Shown: piece by piece, positions 1-5,668 of the stretch
Numbering within the stretch: the first letter of the stretch is position 1
Layout of the letters: each line of letters opens with the position of its first letter
From: Treponema sp.
GTDB taxonomy: Bacteria; Spirochaetota; Spirochaetia; Treponematales; Breznakiellaceae
Assembly: GCA_031266095.1 (NCBI GenBank)
Contig: JAISBR010000192.1
Span: forward strand, 1 to 6,782
Length of the DNA stretch: 6,782 nt
Reading direction: 5' to 3'
The notes under the pieces: model-generated
What the model was told of the DNA's origin: nothing
Seen by the model: only the letters and a program-made list of their open reading frames with translations
The model's database searches: none
Translations under genes and position numbers: made by a program

Positions 1-908
1 CCGGGGCGCTCCAGACTCTCTATGACAAAAACCTCGGACCCCTGATGCATAGCCGCTTTACGAACTATGCCTATAGCGGCTCTTACTGATGCCGCGATAG
101 GGACTGTTCCGGTACTGCCCCACTTAGGCGCTTTCAGGCCGTCTTCATTTTGATAATTATGACATATAGTGATCACATCATCCCCGATGTCCCCCCAGAG
201 TAAGCCCCGGACCTCCCCCAGACGGAGACCGCAAAGTACCCCCAGAAGAACCGCCAGCCGACTGCGGGGGTCCGAAACCGGAGAGTGAATAATCCGAGAA
301 ACCTCACCGGGCGTAAGAATGCCCTTTTCCCTCCGGGTATCGGGTGCCTCATGGATAGTTTTAAAGGGGTCCCGCTCCAGTTCTTCCCGATCAACAGCGT
401 AATGGACCGCTACACTCATGGCCTGCATGACTTTGTTGATCCGACCGCCTTTGATGCCCTGTTCAGCCATCCACCGCATCCAGTCCCGGATATGCCCTGC
501 GGTAAGCGTCTTTAGCGTAACGCCCCGGAAGCCGGGAAATGGCTCGATATGGCGGCGTACATCTTCATGGTGAAGGCTGATATAGGCCGCAGCCAGGGGC
601 TTCTTTTTGACCAGGGCACATTCCCGGACATAGGGGGAATCGGGAAGCCAGAAGTCGGCGACATAATGCGGGAAAGATTTATCCGTCTGATCCGGGGCAT
701 CTGCGGCGAAGCGGATACCGGGAAGCATTACACGGGCGGCTTGTTCCGCTTCATAGCGGCGTAACTTCTTTCCCTCGGCAAGGATCCCGGTTGACCGGCT
801 AACGGCATACCGCCGGGCGTTCTTATCCCAAAACCGAGCATACCATACCGGGCCAGCCCGGGTTTCCTTCAGGTACAAAGTAAAGGGCTTGTGTTCCTTT
901 GGGCGCAT
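1..908 (-). CDS. Tyrosine recombinase (phage/ICE-type integrase), C-terminus cut by window edge
   Basis: Reading the minus strand from the ATG at 908-906, the frame is open through all 302 codons to base 1, so the gene runs off the left edge. The ATG has a good ribosome site, AAGGAG at 919-914, five bases upstream. Family members catalyse site-specific strand exchange between short att sites through a tyrosine nucleophile. Seen here: a basic N-terminal part (about 1-90) with the RAGPVWYARFWD stretch typical of arm-binding domains; a helical core-binding region (about 95-190); and the start of the catalytic domain with box I, CGLRLGEVRGLLWGDI, whose Arg229 is the first catalytic residue. Lys259 or Lys262 in LKAPKWGSTGTVPI fits the beta-hairpin lysine. 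The HxxR box and the tyrosine would lie in the last 80-100 residues, outside the window. There is no internal stop or frameshift. Its position next to the tRNA-Val 3' end supports a role in integrating an element that extends leftward. Family assignment is firm; element type is unknown. Confidence 0.9.
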   Translation of the reverse strand, partial: MRPKEHKPFTLYLKETRAGPVWYARFWDKNARRYAVSRSTGILAEGKKLRRYEAEQAARVMLPGIRFAADAPDQTDKSFPHYVADFWLPDSPYVRECALVKKKPLAAAYISLHHEDVRRHIEPFPGFRGVTLKTLTAGHIRDWMRWMAEQGIKGGRINKVMQAMSVAVHYAVDREELERDPFKTIHEAPDTRREKGILTPGEVSRIIHSPVSDPRSRLAVLLGVLCGLRLGEVRGLLWGDIGDDVITICHNYQNEDGLKAPKWGSTGTVPIAASVRAAIGIVRKAAMHQGSEVFVIESLERP

Positions 909-927
909 ACCCACTCCTTCCGGCAAA

Positions 928-968
928 GTATCACTTTTCAGTGTCACTTTTACCTTTCCGTGTGATAC
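928..968. repeat. Inverted and direct repeats between integrase and tRNA
   Basis: GTATCAC at 928-934 is exactly inverted as GTGATAC at 962-968. Between them lies the near-palindrome AGTGTCACT (940-948), and TCACTTTT occurs twice in direct orientation (931-938 and 944-951). Clustered short repeats just upstream of an integrase gene and next to the presumed attachment site could be integrase arm-binding sites, excisionase sites, or an operator for the integrase promoter. The repeats are seen directly; the role is inference. I see no clear sigma70 promoter for the integrase in 909-1019. Confidence 0.45.
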
Positions 969-1019
969 GCCGCCCGTTTTCGAGTAGGCTAATTCTTTGC
1001 TATATAAGCAATTAGACGC

Positions 1020-1046
1020 TGGACGATACTGGATTTGAACCAGTGA
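1020..1046 (-). other. Probable attachment-site core (tRNA-Val T arm and acceptor 3' half)
   Basis: Tyrosine recombinases commonly integrate at the 3' end of tRNA genes, with the crossover core lying between the anticodon or T arm and the discriminator. The integrase here starts about 110 bases past the tRNA 3' end and is read in the same direction, so the 3' part of the tRNA is the likely core of one att site. The matching copy should lie at the far end of the element, left of base 1 and outside the window. The boundaries given are those of the T arm plus the acceptor 3' strand and are approximate. Confidence 0.5.
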
Positions 1047-1091
1047 CTTCTACCGTGTGAAGGTAGCACTCTCCCGCTGAGTTAATCGTCC
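1020..1091 (-). tRNA. tRNA-Val (anticodon CAC)
   Basis: The minus strand folds into a full cloverleaf. The acceptor stem pairs GGACGAT (1091-1085) with ATCGTCC (1027-1021). The D arm is ACTC/GAGT around AGCGGGA. The anticodon stem is CTACC/GGTAG around the loop TTCACAC, giving anticodon CAC (reads GUG, valine). The T arm is ACTGG/CCAGT around TTCAAAT. The variable loop is five bases. Base 1020 supplies the discriminator A. The terminal CCA is not encoded (the next bases on this strand are GCG), so it would be added after transcription. The tRNA has its own promoter upstream and appears intact despite the adjacent integrase, as expected when an integrating element rebuilds the 3' half of its target. 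Confidence 0.95.
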
Positions 1092-1128
1092 ATCAAGCGG
1101 ACTGGCCGGGTAAAGCAGTGAATTCTAA

Positions 1129-1140
1129 TGGACGACACTG
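1129..1140. repeat. Near-copy of the tRNA-Val 3' terminus upstream of the tRNA
   Basis: On the plus strand, TGGACGACACTG at 1129-1140 matches TGGACGATACTG at 1020-1031, the tRNA 3' end, at 11 of 12 positions and in the same orientation. It lies in the 5' leader of the tRNA transcript and no cloverleaf can be built on it. It could be a scar of an older tRNA or integration event, or chance. Confidence 0.3.
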
Positions 1141-1166
1141 CGGGCGGCCAAGCCTCAGGATGCTTA

Positions 1167-1195
1167 AAAATACCATTAAAGCCCCGCTCTGTCAA
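1167..1195 (-). promoter_or_regulatory. Sigma70-type promoter for tRNA-Val
   Basis: On the minus strand a perfect -35 TTGACA (1195-1190) is followed by a 17-base spacer and a -10 TATTTT (1172-1167), matching the consensus at 4 of 6 positions. Transcription would start near 1160, giving a leader of about 70 bases before the mature tRNA 5' end at 1091. No other gene start lies downstream of it before the tRNA, so this is the natural tRNA promoter. Because I see no strong terminator between tRNA and integrase, some read-through into the integrase gene is possible. Confidence 0.7.
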
Positions 1196-1263
1196 TTGGT
1201 CCTGTCGGACTATTGGCGGCTAATACGGATCTTCAGCCGGGTCTCGTGAAAAGGCCGCTTCCG

Positions 1264-2169
1264 CTACTTTACCTTCTCTACAATCTCCGCGATAATCCGA
1301 TCGGCGTCTTCGTAGGGAACTTGGCAAGTGCCGACCTGCGGATGGCCGCCGCCGCCGTAGCGGAGGAGCAGACTGCCGATATCGACGGTGGCGCTGCGGT
1401 TGACGATGCTGTAGCCGGCGGTAATGGCGACGTTGGTTTTGTTACGTCCGTCTACTATCCATAGGGAGATGTTCTGTTCCGGGTACAGGGTGTAGAGAAG
1501 GAAACGGTTCCCCGCGTAAATGGGGTCCACGCTCCGGAGATCCACTACAAGGACGTTGCCCTGGGATTTTGCGTATTTGATTATCATTTCCTTGAAAAGG
1601 CCCGCCTGTTCAGCGTATACGTCCAGCCGCTCTTTTACATCAGGCAGGGCAAGGATATATTCTATGGGTTTTTCGGAGCAGGCTTTGGCCAGTTCCTTCA
1701 TTAAATCGTAATTACTGATGGTAAAGTTACGAAAACGGCCGAGACCGGTGCGGGGGTCCATAATGAAACCTAACAGTACCCAGCCCTGGGGATTGAGGAT
1801 TTCATTAGCTGAAAGGTCGCCGGAATCTACCTTGTCAACGTAGCGGATCATTTCAGCGAAATGGCCCAGCTTGGCGTCTCCGCCGTAATAGTCATACACT
1901 ACTCGGGCACAGCTGGGGGCGAGCCGGGAGACTCCTTCAAAATAGGCCTTTTTGCCCATGCGCTCGGTTTCGCTGGAGTGATGATCAAACCAGAGTTTGC
2001 AGCCTTTGATGTAGGGAATATTAGCCAGAATATCATTGTCCGTGGCGTCGACCAGGCCATCCTGAATATCCTTGGGATGCACAAACTTCCAATCATCAAT
2101 GAGGCCCAAATATACCAACAGCGCTCCGCAGGCCAATCCGTCAAAATCTGATCTGGTTAATAATCTCAT
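1264..2169 (-). CDS. DHH/DHHA1 family phosphoesterase (exopolyphosphatase-like)
   Basis: A 301-residue cytosolic protein. The DHH superfamily contains Mn-dependent phosphoesterases such as oligoribonucleases (NrnA), c-di-AMP phosphodiesterases, RecJ and exopolyphosphatases. Seen here: motif I as SDFDGLACG with Asp8 and Asp10; TDND with Asp44; the signature WF-DHH with Asp62-His63-His64; YVDKVDSGD with Asp112 and Asp115 as candidate metal ligands; and a C-terminal DHHA1 domain with GGGGHPQVG (272-280), the substrate-phosphate binding loop. Length and domain order are normal for a two-domain DHH protein. Motif I lacks the leading histidine of NrnA-type enzymes and looks more like the xSDxDG form, so the substrate cannot be named from sequence. 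The start is supported by AGGAAGGA at 2186-2179, nine bases before the ATG. No signal peptide or membrane segment is seen. It is divergent from the M16 peptidase gene and lies upstream of the tRNA on the same strand; no clear terminator follows its stop. Confidence 0.92.
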   Translation of the reverse strand: MRLLTRSDFDGLACGALLVYLGLIDDWKFVHPKDIQDGLVDATDNDILANIPYIKGCKLWFDHHSSETERMGKKAYFEGVSRLAPSCARVVYDYYGGDAKLGHFAEMIRYVDKVDSGDLSANEILNPQGWVLLGFIMDPRTGLGRFRNFTISNYDLMKELAKACSEKPIEYILALPDVKERLDVYAEQAGLFKEMIIKYAKSQGNVLVVDLRSVDPIYAGNRFLLYTLYPEQNISLWIVDGRNKTNVAITAGYSIVNRSATVDIGSLLLRYGGGGHPQVGTCQVPYEDADRIIAEIVEKVK

Positions 2170-2189
2170 GATCTACCATCCTTCCTGTG

Positions 2190-2234
2190 ATTATATTATA
2201 CATTATGCAACTCTTTTTCTATATCTCTATTATA
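2190..2234 (-). promoter_or_regulatory. Candidate -10 elements for the DHH gene
   Basis: Three exact TATAAT hexamers lie on the minus strand at 2234-2229, 2200-2195 and 2195-2190 in the AT-rich divergent gap. None has a good -35 at 16-18 bases: the best for 2234-2229 is CTGAGA and for 2200-2195 is TATAGA. The hexamer at 2234-2229 would give a leader of roughly 50 bases that includes the ribosome site; the other two would give a leader under 20 bases. The hexamers are seen; which one is used is not decidable here. Confidence 0.4.
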
Positions 2235-2264
2235 GCCATATTTCTCTTTTTTCTCAGATTATTG

Positions 2265-2270
2265 TATACT
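2265..2270 (+). promoter_or_regulatory. Candidate -10 box for the M16 peptidase gene
   Basis: TATACT at 2265-2270 is the only good -10-like hexamer just upstream of the peptidase start at 2278. The -35 region is weak and lies in a pyrimidine-rich run (2241-2254). A start site 6-8 bases past the box falls at or beside the ATG, so the transcript would be leaderless or nearly so, which agrees with the lack of a Shine-Dalgarno sequence. Confidence 0.4.
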
Positions 2271-2277
2271 TAATAGT

Positions 2278-5160
2278 ATGAATTTGAAAAAAAATATGTT
2301 TAAAATCGGCAGATTTACCCTTGTTGTGGGTATTTTTGTCCTCTGCGGCGTGGTATGTACCTGTACCAGCCTCTCCAAAGCCGGAATTGAGGTTTTTGGA
2401 GGACTGGGAAAGCCCTCGGACCCGGTTCCCACTACGGAAAAGCTCCGGTCTGGAACTTTGCCCAGCGGCCTCCGTTACTTTATCCTCGAAAACACATTGC
2501 CCGAAAAACGAGCCTATCTGACCTTGGCGGTAAAGGCGGGTTCCGTCCTCGAGGAAGAGGATGAGCGGGGCCTGGCGCATTTTGTGGAACACATGGCCTT
2601 TAACGGAACAGTCCGTTTCCCCGAAGCGGAACTAGTGAACTATCTGCGCTCCCTGGGCATGCGTTTCGGGCCGGAGATAAACGCCTACACCTCCTTTGAC
2701 GAGACTGTCTATGGGATTGAGGTACCGGTTGAAATTGATGACAACGGTGTACGGCGTGTCCCCGATACGGCCCTGGCGGTACTGGACGACTGGACTCGGG
2801 CTATTACCTTTGCGCCTTCGGATGTTGACGATGAACGGGCGGTCATTATGGAAGAATACCGCTCCAGGCTGGGCGCGATGGACCGGGTGATGCGGCAGAT
2901 GATGCCGGTACTGTTCCGGGGATCGCCCTATGCGGAGCGTATCCCCATTGGGCTGCCGGAAATCATCCAAAGCGCCCCGGCCTCACGGCTGGAGGGTTTT
3001 TACAAAAAGTGGTACCAGGCCGACAATATGGCTCTGATCCTGGTAGGTGATTTTGACGGCGCCGCCCTTGAGGCTTCCTTGACGGAACATTTCTTAATCT
3101 CCAAACCGGCGGTCCCTACCCAGCGGCCTCAGTACGATTTGCTTCCTCCCAGAAGAGGTATTGTTGAAATCCTGATCCTCACAGATCCGGAACTGACCTC
3201 TACTCAGGTTAATTTGTACTTCAAGCGCAACCGGGAAGCGGTGAGGAGTGACTTGTCCTATTACCGGGAAGAACTTATTGACACCCTCATTGACCGCATG
3301 CTGTCTTTCCGTTTTCAGGATGAGACGACGAGACCGGCAACCCCGTACATCTGGGCGGGCGCGGGAAATTTACGTTATGGGACATCTTCCCGTTTTTACG
3401 TGATGCTGGCTGAGTCAAAAACCGGTTCCGCCGAAGAGAGTCTCGTGGAACTGCTGCGGGCAAAGGAGTCCATGCTGCGCTACGGATTTACCGAGGCGGA
3501 ATTAAGAATTGCGGGTAACTCACTGATTTCCGATTTGCGGACTATGGCTCTGGAAAAAGACCATCAGGAATCGAGTAACTATATAGACTACCTTTCAAAA
3601 TATTTCCTTGATGGAAGGGGATCCTTCACGGACGCGGAATGGGAGCTTGAAGCGGTACAGAAGCTGCTTGCCCACATCAGTACCAAGGACATTGACGCTG
3701 CGATTAAGGATTACTTCAGCGCCGGGGCTTTGCAGATATTTATCTTTGCCCCTGAGGGGGAAAAGACCGACCTGCCCGCTGAGCCGCGGATCAGGCAAAT
3801 AGTGAAGGAAAGCGCCAGGATGAAAATCGCGCCGAGGAAGGCCGACGCGGTGAATGGCGAATTTCTTTTCGAGACTCCCGTCAAGGGTTCTGTGGATTCG
3901 GAAACCGTTGACAATGAAACCGGCGCGGCCATCTGGAATTTGAACAATGGCGCCAGGGTTATTCTTAAATCGACCAAAAACCGAAACGATGAAATTAGAC
4001 TATACGCCATGGCCAGGGGAGGAACCACCAGCGCCGCTCCTGAAGACAGGGTGTCTGCGGGTCTTGCTTCCGAGATGCTGCAGGTTTCCGGCTTGGGGCC
4101 CTACTCCCGGCCGGAGCTGACGCGGAAACTCGCGGACAAACAGGTTTCCTTTGGCTATGGGGTTTCTGATTATTACCGGACTTTTCAGGGTTCCGCCACC
4201 ACCGAGGATCTAAAAACCCTCTTTGAAATGCTCTACCTGAGTTTCACCGATCCCCGGATCGACGATGACGCGGTCAATGCCATGCTGGACCAGCTCCGCA
4301 GTTCCCTTGCCCGGCGGGATGAAGACCCGGACAATGTGTTTTTAAATGAAGTCAACCGTATCGTCTACGGCGGTCATCCTCACTTTAAGGTCCTGGAACT
4401 GGCGGACCTTCCCGCGGCAAATATCGACAGCGCCCTGTCTTTTATACGAAAGGGCCTTAATCCCGCCGATTATACCTTTGTTTTTATCGGGAACCTGGAA
4501 ACCGAAATCATGAAAGAGTACATCGAAACCTACATCGCTTCTATTCCCCCAAAAGAAAGCTGGAACTCCTGGACCAATCTGAACATACAGCGGCCGGGGA
4601 AAACCGAAAAAATCGTGTATAAGGGAAAAGAAGAGCAGAGCGTGGTGTACATGGGCTGGTTCGCCAAGGTTCCCTATACCGAGGAACTCAGGGCCGCCGC
4701 CCTGGTTCTCAACGAATACCTTAACATCAGAATGAACGATGAAATTCGCGAAAAACTCGGCGGAGTTTACTCAATTTCCGTAGATGTCTCGGTTTCTCCG
4801 GTGCCCGAGGGTGAGTTGTCGATGACTGCCTATTTTAGATGCGATCCCCGGCGGGCCAGAGAACTCAGCTCCGCTGTGGCGGTTCTGTTGAACCAAACCG
4901 CCTCGGCGCCTATCGACAGCGGCATTTTCGCCAAGTCGGTGGAAGCCTTGAAAAAGGAATGGGAATCCTCAATGCAGAGCAATTCATACATTGCCCAGAG
5001 CTACGCCAACTCGTCGGCGCTGCTAAACCTGCCCCTGTCCCGGCTCGAGAAGCGGCCCCAGTATTATAATGCCGTCGCCGCCGCGGACATACAGAGGCTC
5101 TGCGCCCAGATTTTGCGGAACGGGCCGGCGCTGGTCTTATTGTATCCAGAGGAACGCTAG
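2278..5160 (+). CDS. M16 family zinc metallopeptidase, probable lipoprotein
   Basis: A 960-residue two-module M16 (pitrilysin/insulinase clan) peptidase, the usual size for PqqL-like bacterial members that carry both halves of the clamshell in one chain. The inverted zinc motif is intact as HFVEH (His101, Glu104 catalytic, His105), and ERAVIMEE provides Glu186 and Glu193, the latter the likely third zinc ligand. An M16_C segment follows (about 235-420, with FYKKWYQADNMALILVGDFD). The second half (about 550-950) has the substrate-binding pair in REKLGGVYS, Arg824 and Tyr831. The N-terminus has basic residues, a hydrophobic stretch (about 14-27) and cysteines at 23, 27 and 29. Cys29 (VCTC) or Cys27 (GVVC) could be lipidated under the relaxed spirochaetal lipobox, which would place the enzyme on the periplasmic face of a membrane to degrade peptides. 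No Shine-Dalgarno precedes the ATG at 2278; the second Met (residue 7) also lacks one and would still keep the signal. Family and activity are firm; the lipid anchor is probable; the substrate is unknown. Confidence 0.95.
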   Translation: MNLKKNMFKIGRFTLVVGIFVLCGVVCTCTSLSKAGIEVFGGLGKPSDPVPTTEKLRSGTLPSGLRYFILENTLPEKRAYLTLAVKAGSVLEEEDERGLAHFVEHMAFNGTVRFPEAELVNYLRSLGMRFGPEINAYTSFDETVYGIEVPVEIDDNGVRRVPDTALAVLDDWTRAITFAPSDVDDERAVIMEEYRSRLGAMDRVMRQMMPVLFRGSPYAERIPIGLPEIIQSAPASRLEGFYKKWYQADNMALILVGDFDGAALEASLTEHFLISKPAVPTQRPQYDLLPPRRGIVEILILTDPELTSTQVNLYFKRNREAVRSDLSYYREELIDTLIDRMLSFRFQDETTRPATPYIWAGAGNLRYGTSSRFYVMLAESKTGSAEESLVELLRAKESMLRYGFTEAELRIAGNSLISDLRTMALEKDHQESSNYIDYLSKYFLDGRGSFTDAEWELEAVQKLLAHISTKDIDAAIKDYFSAGALQIFIFAPEGEKTDLPAEPRIRQIVKESARMKIAPRKADAVNGEFLFETPVKGSVDSETVDNETGAAIWNLNNGARVILKSTKNRNDEIRLYAMARGGTTSAAPEDRVSAGLASEMLQVSGLGPYSRPELTRKLADKQVSFGYGVSDYYRTFQGSATTEDLKTLFEMLYLSFTDPRIDDDAVNAMLDQLRSSLARRDEDPDNVFLNEVNRIVYGGHPHFKVLELADLPAANIDSALSFIRKGLNPADYTFVFIGNLETEIMKEYIETYIASIPPKESWNSWTNLNIQRPGKTEKIVYKGKEEQSVVYMGWFAKVPYTEELRAAALVLNEYLNIRMNDEIREKLGGVYSISVDVSVSPVPEGELSMTAYFRCDPRRARELSSAVAVLLNQTASAPIDSGIFAKSVEALKKEWESSMQSNSYIAQSYANSSALLNLPLSRLEKRPQYYNAVAAADIQRLCAQILRNGPALVLLYPEER

Positions 5161-5161
5161 T

Positions 5162-5192
5162 GTTCCTGTCTTATTTCGGCAGGGACTTTCTT
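5162..5192 (+). terminator. Terminator-like hairpin after the M16 gene
   Basis: GTTCCTGTC (5162-5170) pairs with GGCAGGGAC (5178-5186) over nine base pairs, two of them G-T, around the loop TTATTTC, and is followed by TTTCTT. It begins two bases after the stop codon. The short, interrupted T run makes it a moderate rather than a strong intrinsic terminator. Confidence 0.55.
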
Positions 5193-5297
5193 CGTGAGTC
5201 TTTGCAGGTAAAGCGTTTACGCGCTGTGTTATATTGTAATTTGTTTAAAAATAGTACTCTTTTCTGTTAAACCGCAAAATCTTCATGGTTTTGTGTT

Positions 5298-5323
5298 AAA
5301 ATGACCTCAAAACGGTCATTTTT
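5298..5323. terminator. Bidirectional intrinsic terminator candidate
   Basis: AAAATGACC (5298-5306) pairs with GGTCATTTT (5314-5322) around a seven-base loop. Because the stem base is A on one side and T on the other, a U run follows the stem on either strand. It could back up the hairpin after the M16 gene and block antisense transcription arriving from the right. The GC core is short (GACC/GGTC), so efficiency is uncertain. Confidence 0.5.
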
Positions 5324-5337
5324 AAGACAGCGGCGCT

Positions 5338-5366
5338 CAAATCCGGGGCCACAGGCTCCGGGTTTG
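5338..5366. other. Strong 13-bp hairpin of unknown role
   Basis: CAAATCCGGGGCC (5338-5350) pairs with GGCTCCGGGTTTG (5354-5366) without interruption, with two G-T pairs on the plus strand, leaving the three-base loop ACA. Neither side carries a T run, so it is not a standard terminator. It sits in the 508-base gap between the M16 and hemerythrin genes, 32 bases past the bidirectional terminator. It might be part of a small RNA, a processing or transcript-stabilising element, or a small dispersed palindromic repeat. The rest of 5193-5458 shows nothing gene-like to me. Confidence 0.5.
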
Positions 5367-5458
5367 GGAATCGCCCGTTTATCCTCAAAAAGCAAAATTA
5401 AACGAAATTCCATTTTTTGATGCCAATTAAAGGCGAAACAATTTTTGCGAATTTCCAC

Positions 5459-5487
5459 TTGAATATACCGATAATATTTAGTATAAT
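5459..5487 (+). promoter_or_regulatory. Near-consensus sigma70 promoter upstream of bacteriohemerythrin
   Basis: TTGAAT (5459-5464), a 17-base spacer and an exact TATAAT (5482-5487) predict a start near 5494. The next gene on this strand is the hemerythrin at 5669, so the transcript would have a leader of about 175 bases containing both palindromes. An AAGGAG at 5490-5495 straddles the predicted start site and so probably does not act as a ribosome site for this transcript. Confidence 0.75.
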
Positions 5488-5539
5488 TTAAGGAGTTGTT
5501 TCCGGGTTGAGAGGGAAATTGACTTTTATTCGTGCTGAA

Positions 5540-5587
5540 GGGTTTAATACACCGCCCTTCAGGGCGGTTAAAAAAGGTATTAAATCC
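5540..5587 (+). repeat. Compound palindrome 1 in the hemerythrin leader
   Basis: The inner hairpin is ACCGCCC (5551-5557), loop TTCA, GGGCGGT (5562-5568). Outside it, GGGTTTAATAC (5540-5550) pairs with GTATTAAATCC (5577-5587) over 11 positions with one G-T pair, leaving an A-rich bulge at 5569-5576. The GC-rich stem with a CTTCAG apex resembles the subterminal hairpins of IS200/IS605-type elements and REP-like repeats. It is followed by A rather than T on the plus strand, so it is not a terminator in the gene's direction. A copy of CTGAAGGG at 5535-5542 is exactly complementary to the apex CCCTTCAG (5555-5562), allowing an alternative pairing. Confidence 0.65.
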
Positions 5588-5609
5588 CGAATGTATTACC
5601 TCGGAAGAA

Positions 5610-5642
5610 CAACATACCTCGTCCTTCAGGGCGAGGTTGTTG
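5610..5642 (+). repeat. Palindrome 2 in the hemerythrin leader, IS200/IS605-end-like
   Basis: CAACA-T-ACCTCGTCC (5610-5624), loop TTCA, GGGCGAGGT-TGTTG (5629-5642) forms 14 base pairs with one bulged T and one G-T pair. It shares the 11-base core CCTTCAGGGCG with palindrome 1 (5556-5566 and 5623-5633). A GC-rich hairpin with this apex followed by a GTTGAT-type end is characteristic of right ends of IS200/IS605/TnpB elements, so 5519-5644 may be a short non-autonomous remnant (TTGAC at 5519-5523, TTGAT at 5640-5644). No tnpA or tnpB sequence is present. It ends 26 bases before the hemerythrin ATG. Confidence 0.6.
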
Positions 5643-5668
5643 ATTATTAATTATGGTGGTGAGGTAGA

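Noticed and set aside
173..764. Several small open frames on both strands (173-394 minus, 285-515 plus, 512-700 minus, 549-764 plus)
   Set aside because: All overlap the continuous integrase frame on the minus strand and show no family motifs; they are shadows of that gene.
1213..1464. 83-codon plus-strand open frame
   Set aside because: It is antisense to the DHHA1 domain, its Ala/Gly-rich product reflects the reverse of the GGGGH region, and no ribosome site is seen.
1520..2281. Other frames overlapping the DHH gene (1520-1711, 1861-2151, 1899-2144, 2072-2281)
   Set aside because: They lie within or antisense to a well-supported gene and lack recognisable domains.
2254..2592. 112-codon minus-strand frame at the M16 5' end
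   Set aside because: It is antisense to the M16 signal peptide and zinc-motif region, with no ribosome site or family resemblance.
2632..5069. Other open frames within the M16 gene on both strands
   Set aside because: The 960-codon M16 frame carries intact motifs in both halves; the others are overlaps without support.
5267..5458. 63-codon minus-strand frame starting GTG in the M16-hemerythrin gap
   Set aside because: No Shine-Dalgarno precedes the GTG or the internal ATG, and the frame passes through a terminator-like stem and a 13-bp hairpin, which fits structured non-coding DNA better. I cannot exclude it completely; conservation in relatives would change this.
5551..5576. Intrinsic terminator upstream of hemerythrin
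   Set aside because: The hairpin is GC-rich, but on the plus strand it is followed by an A run rather than T, and on the minus strand by GTATTAAA, so neither direction has the needed U tract.
5540..5642. CRISPR-like repeat pair
   Set aside because: Only two copies of a short palindromic core with different flanks and no regular spacers; no cas gene is present.
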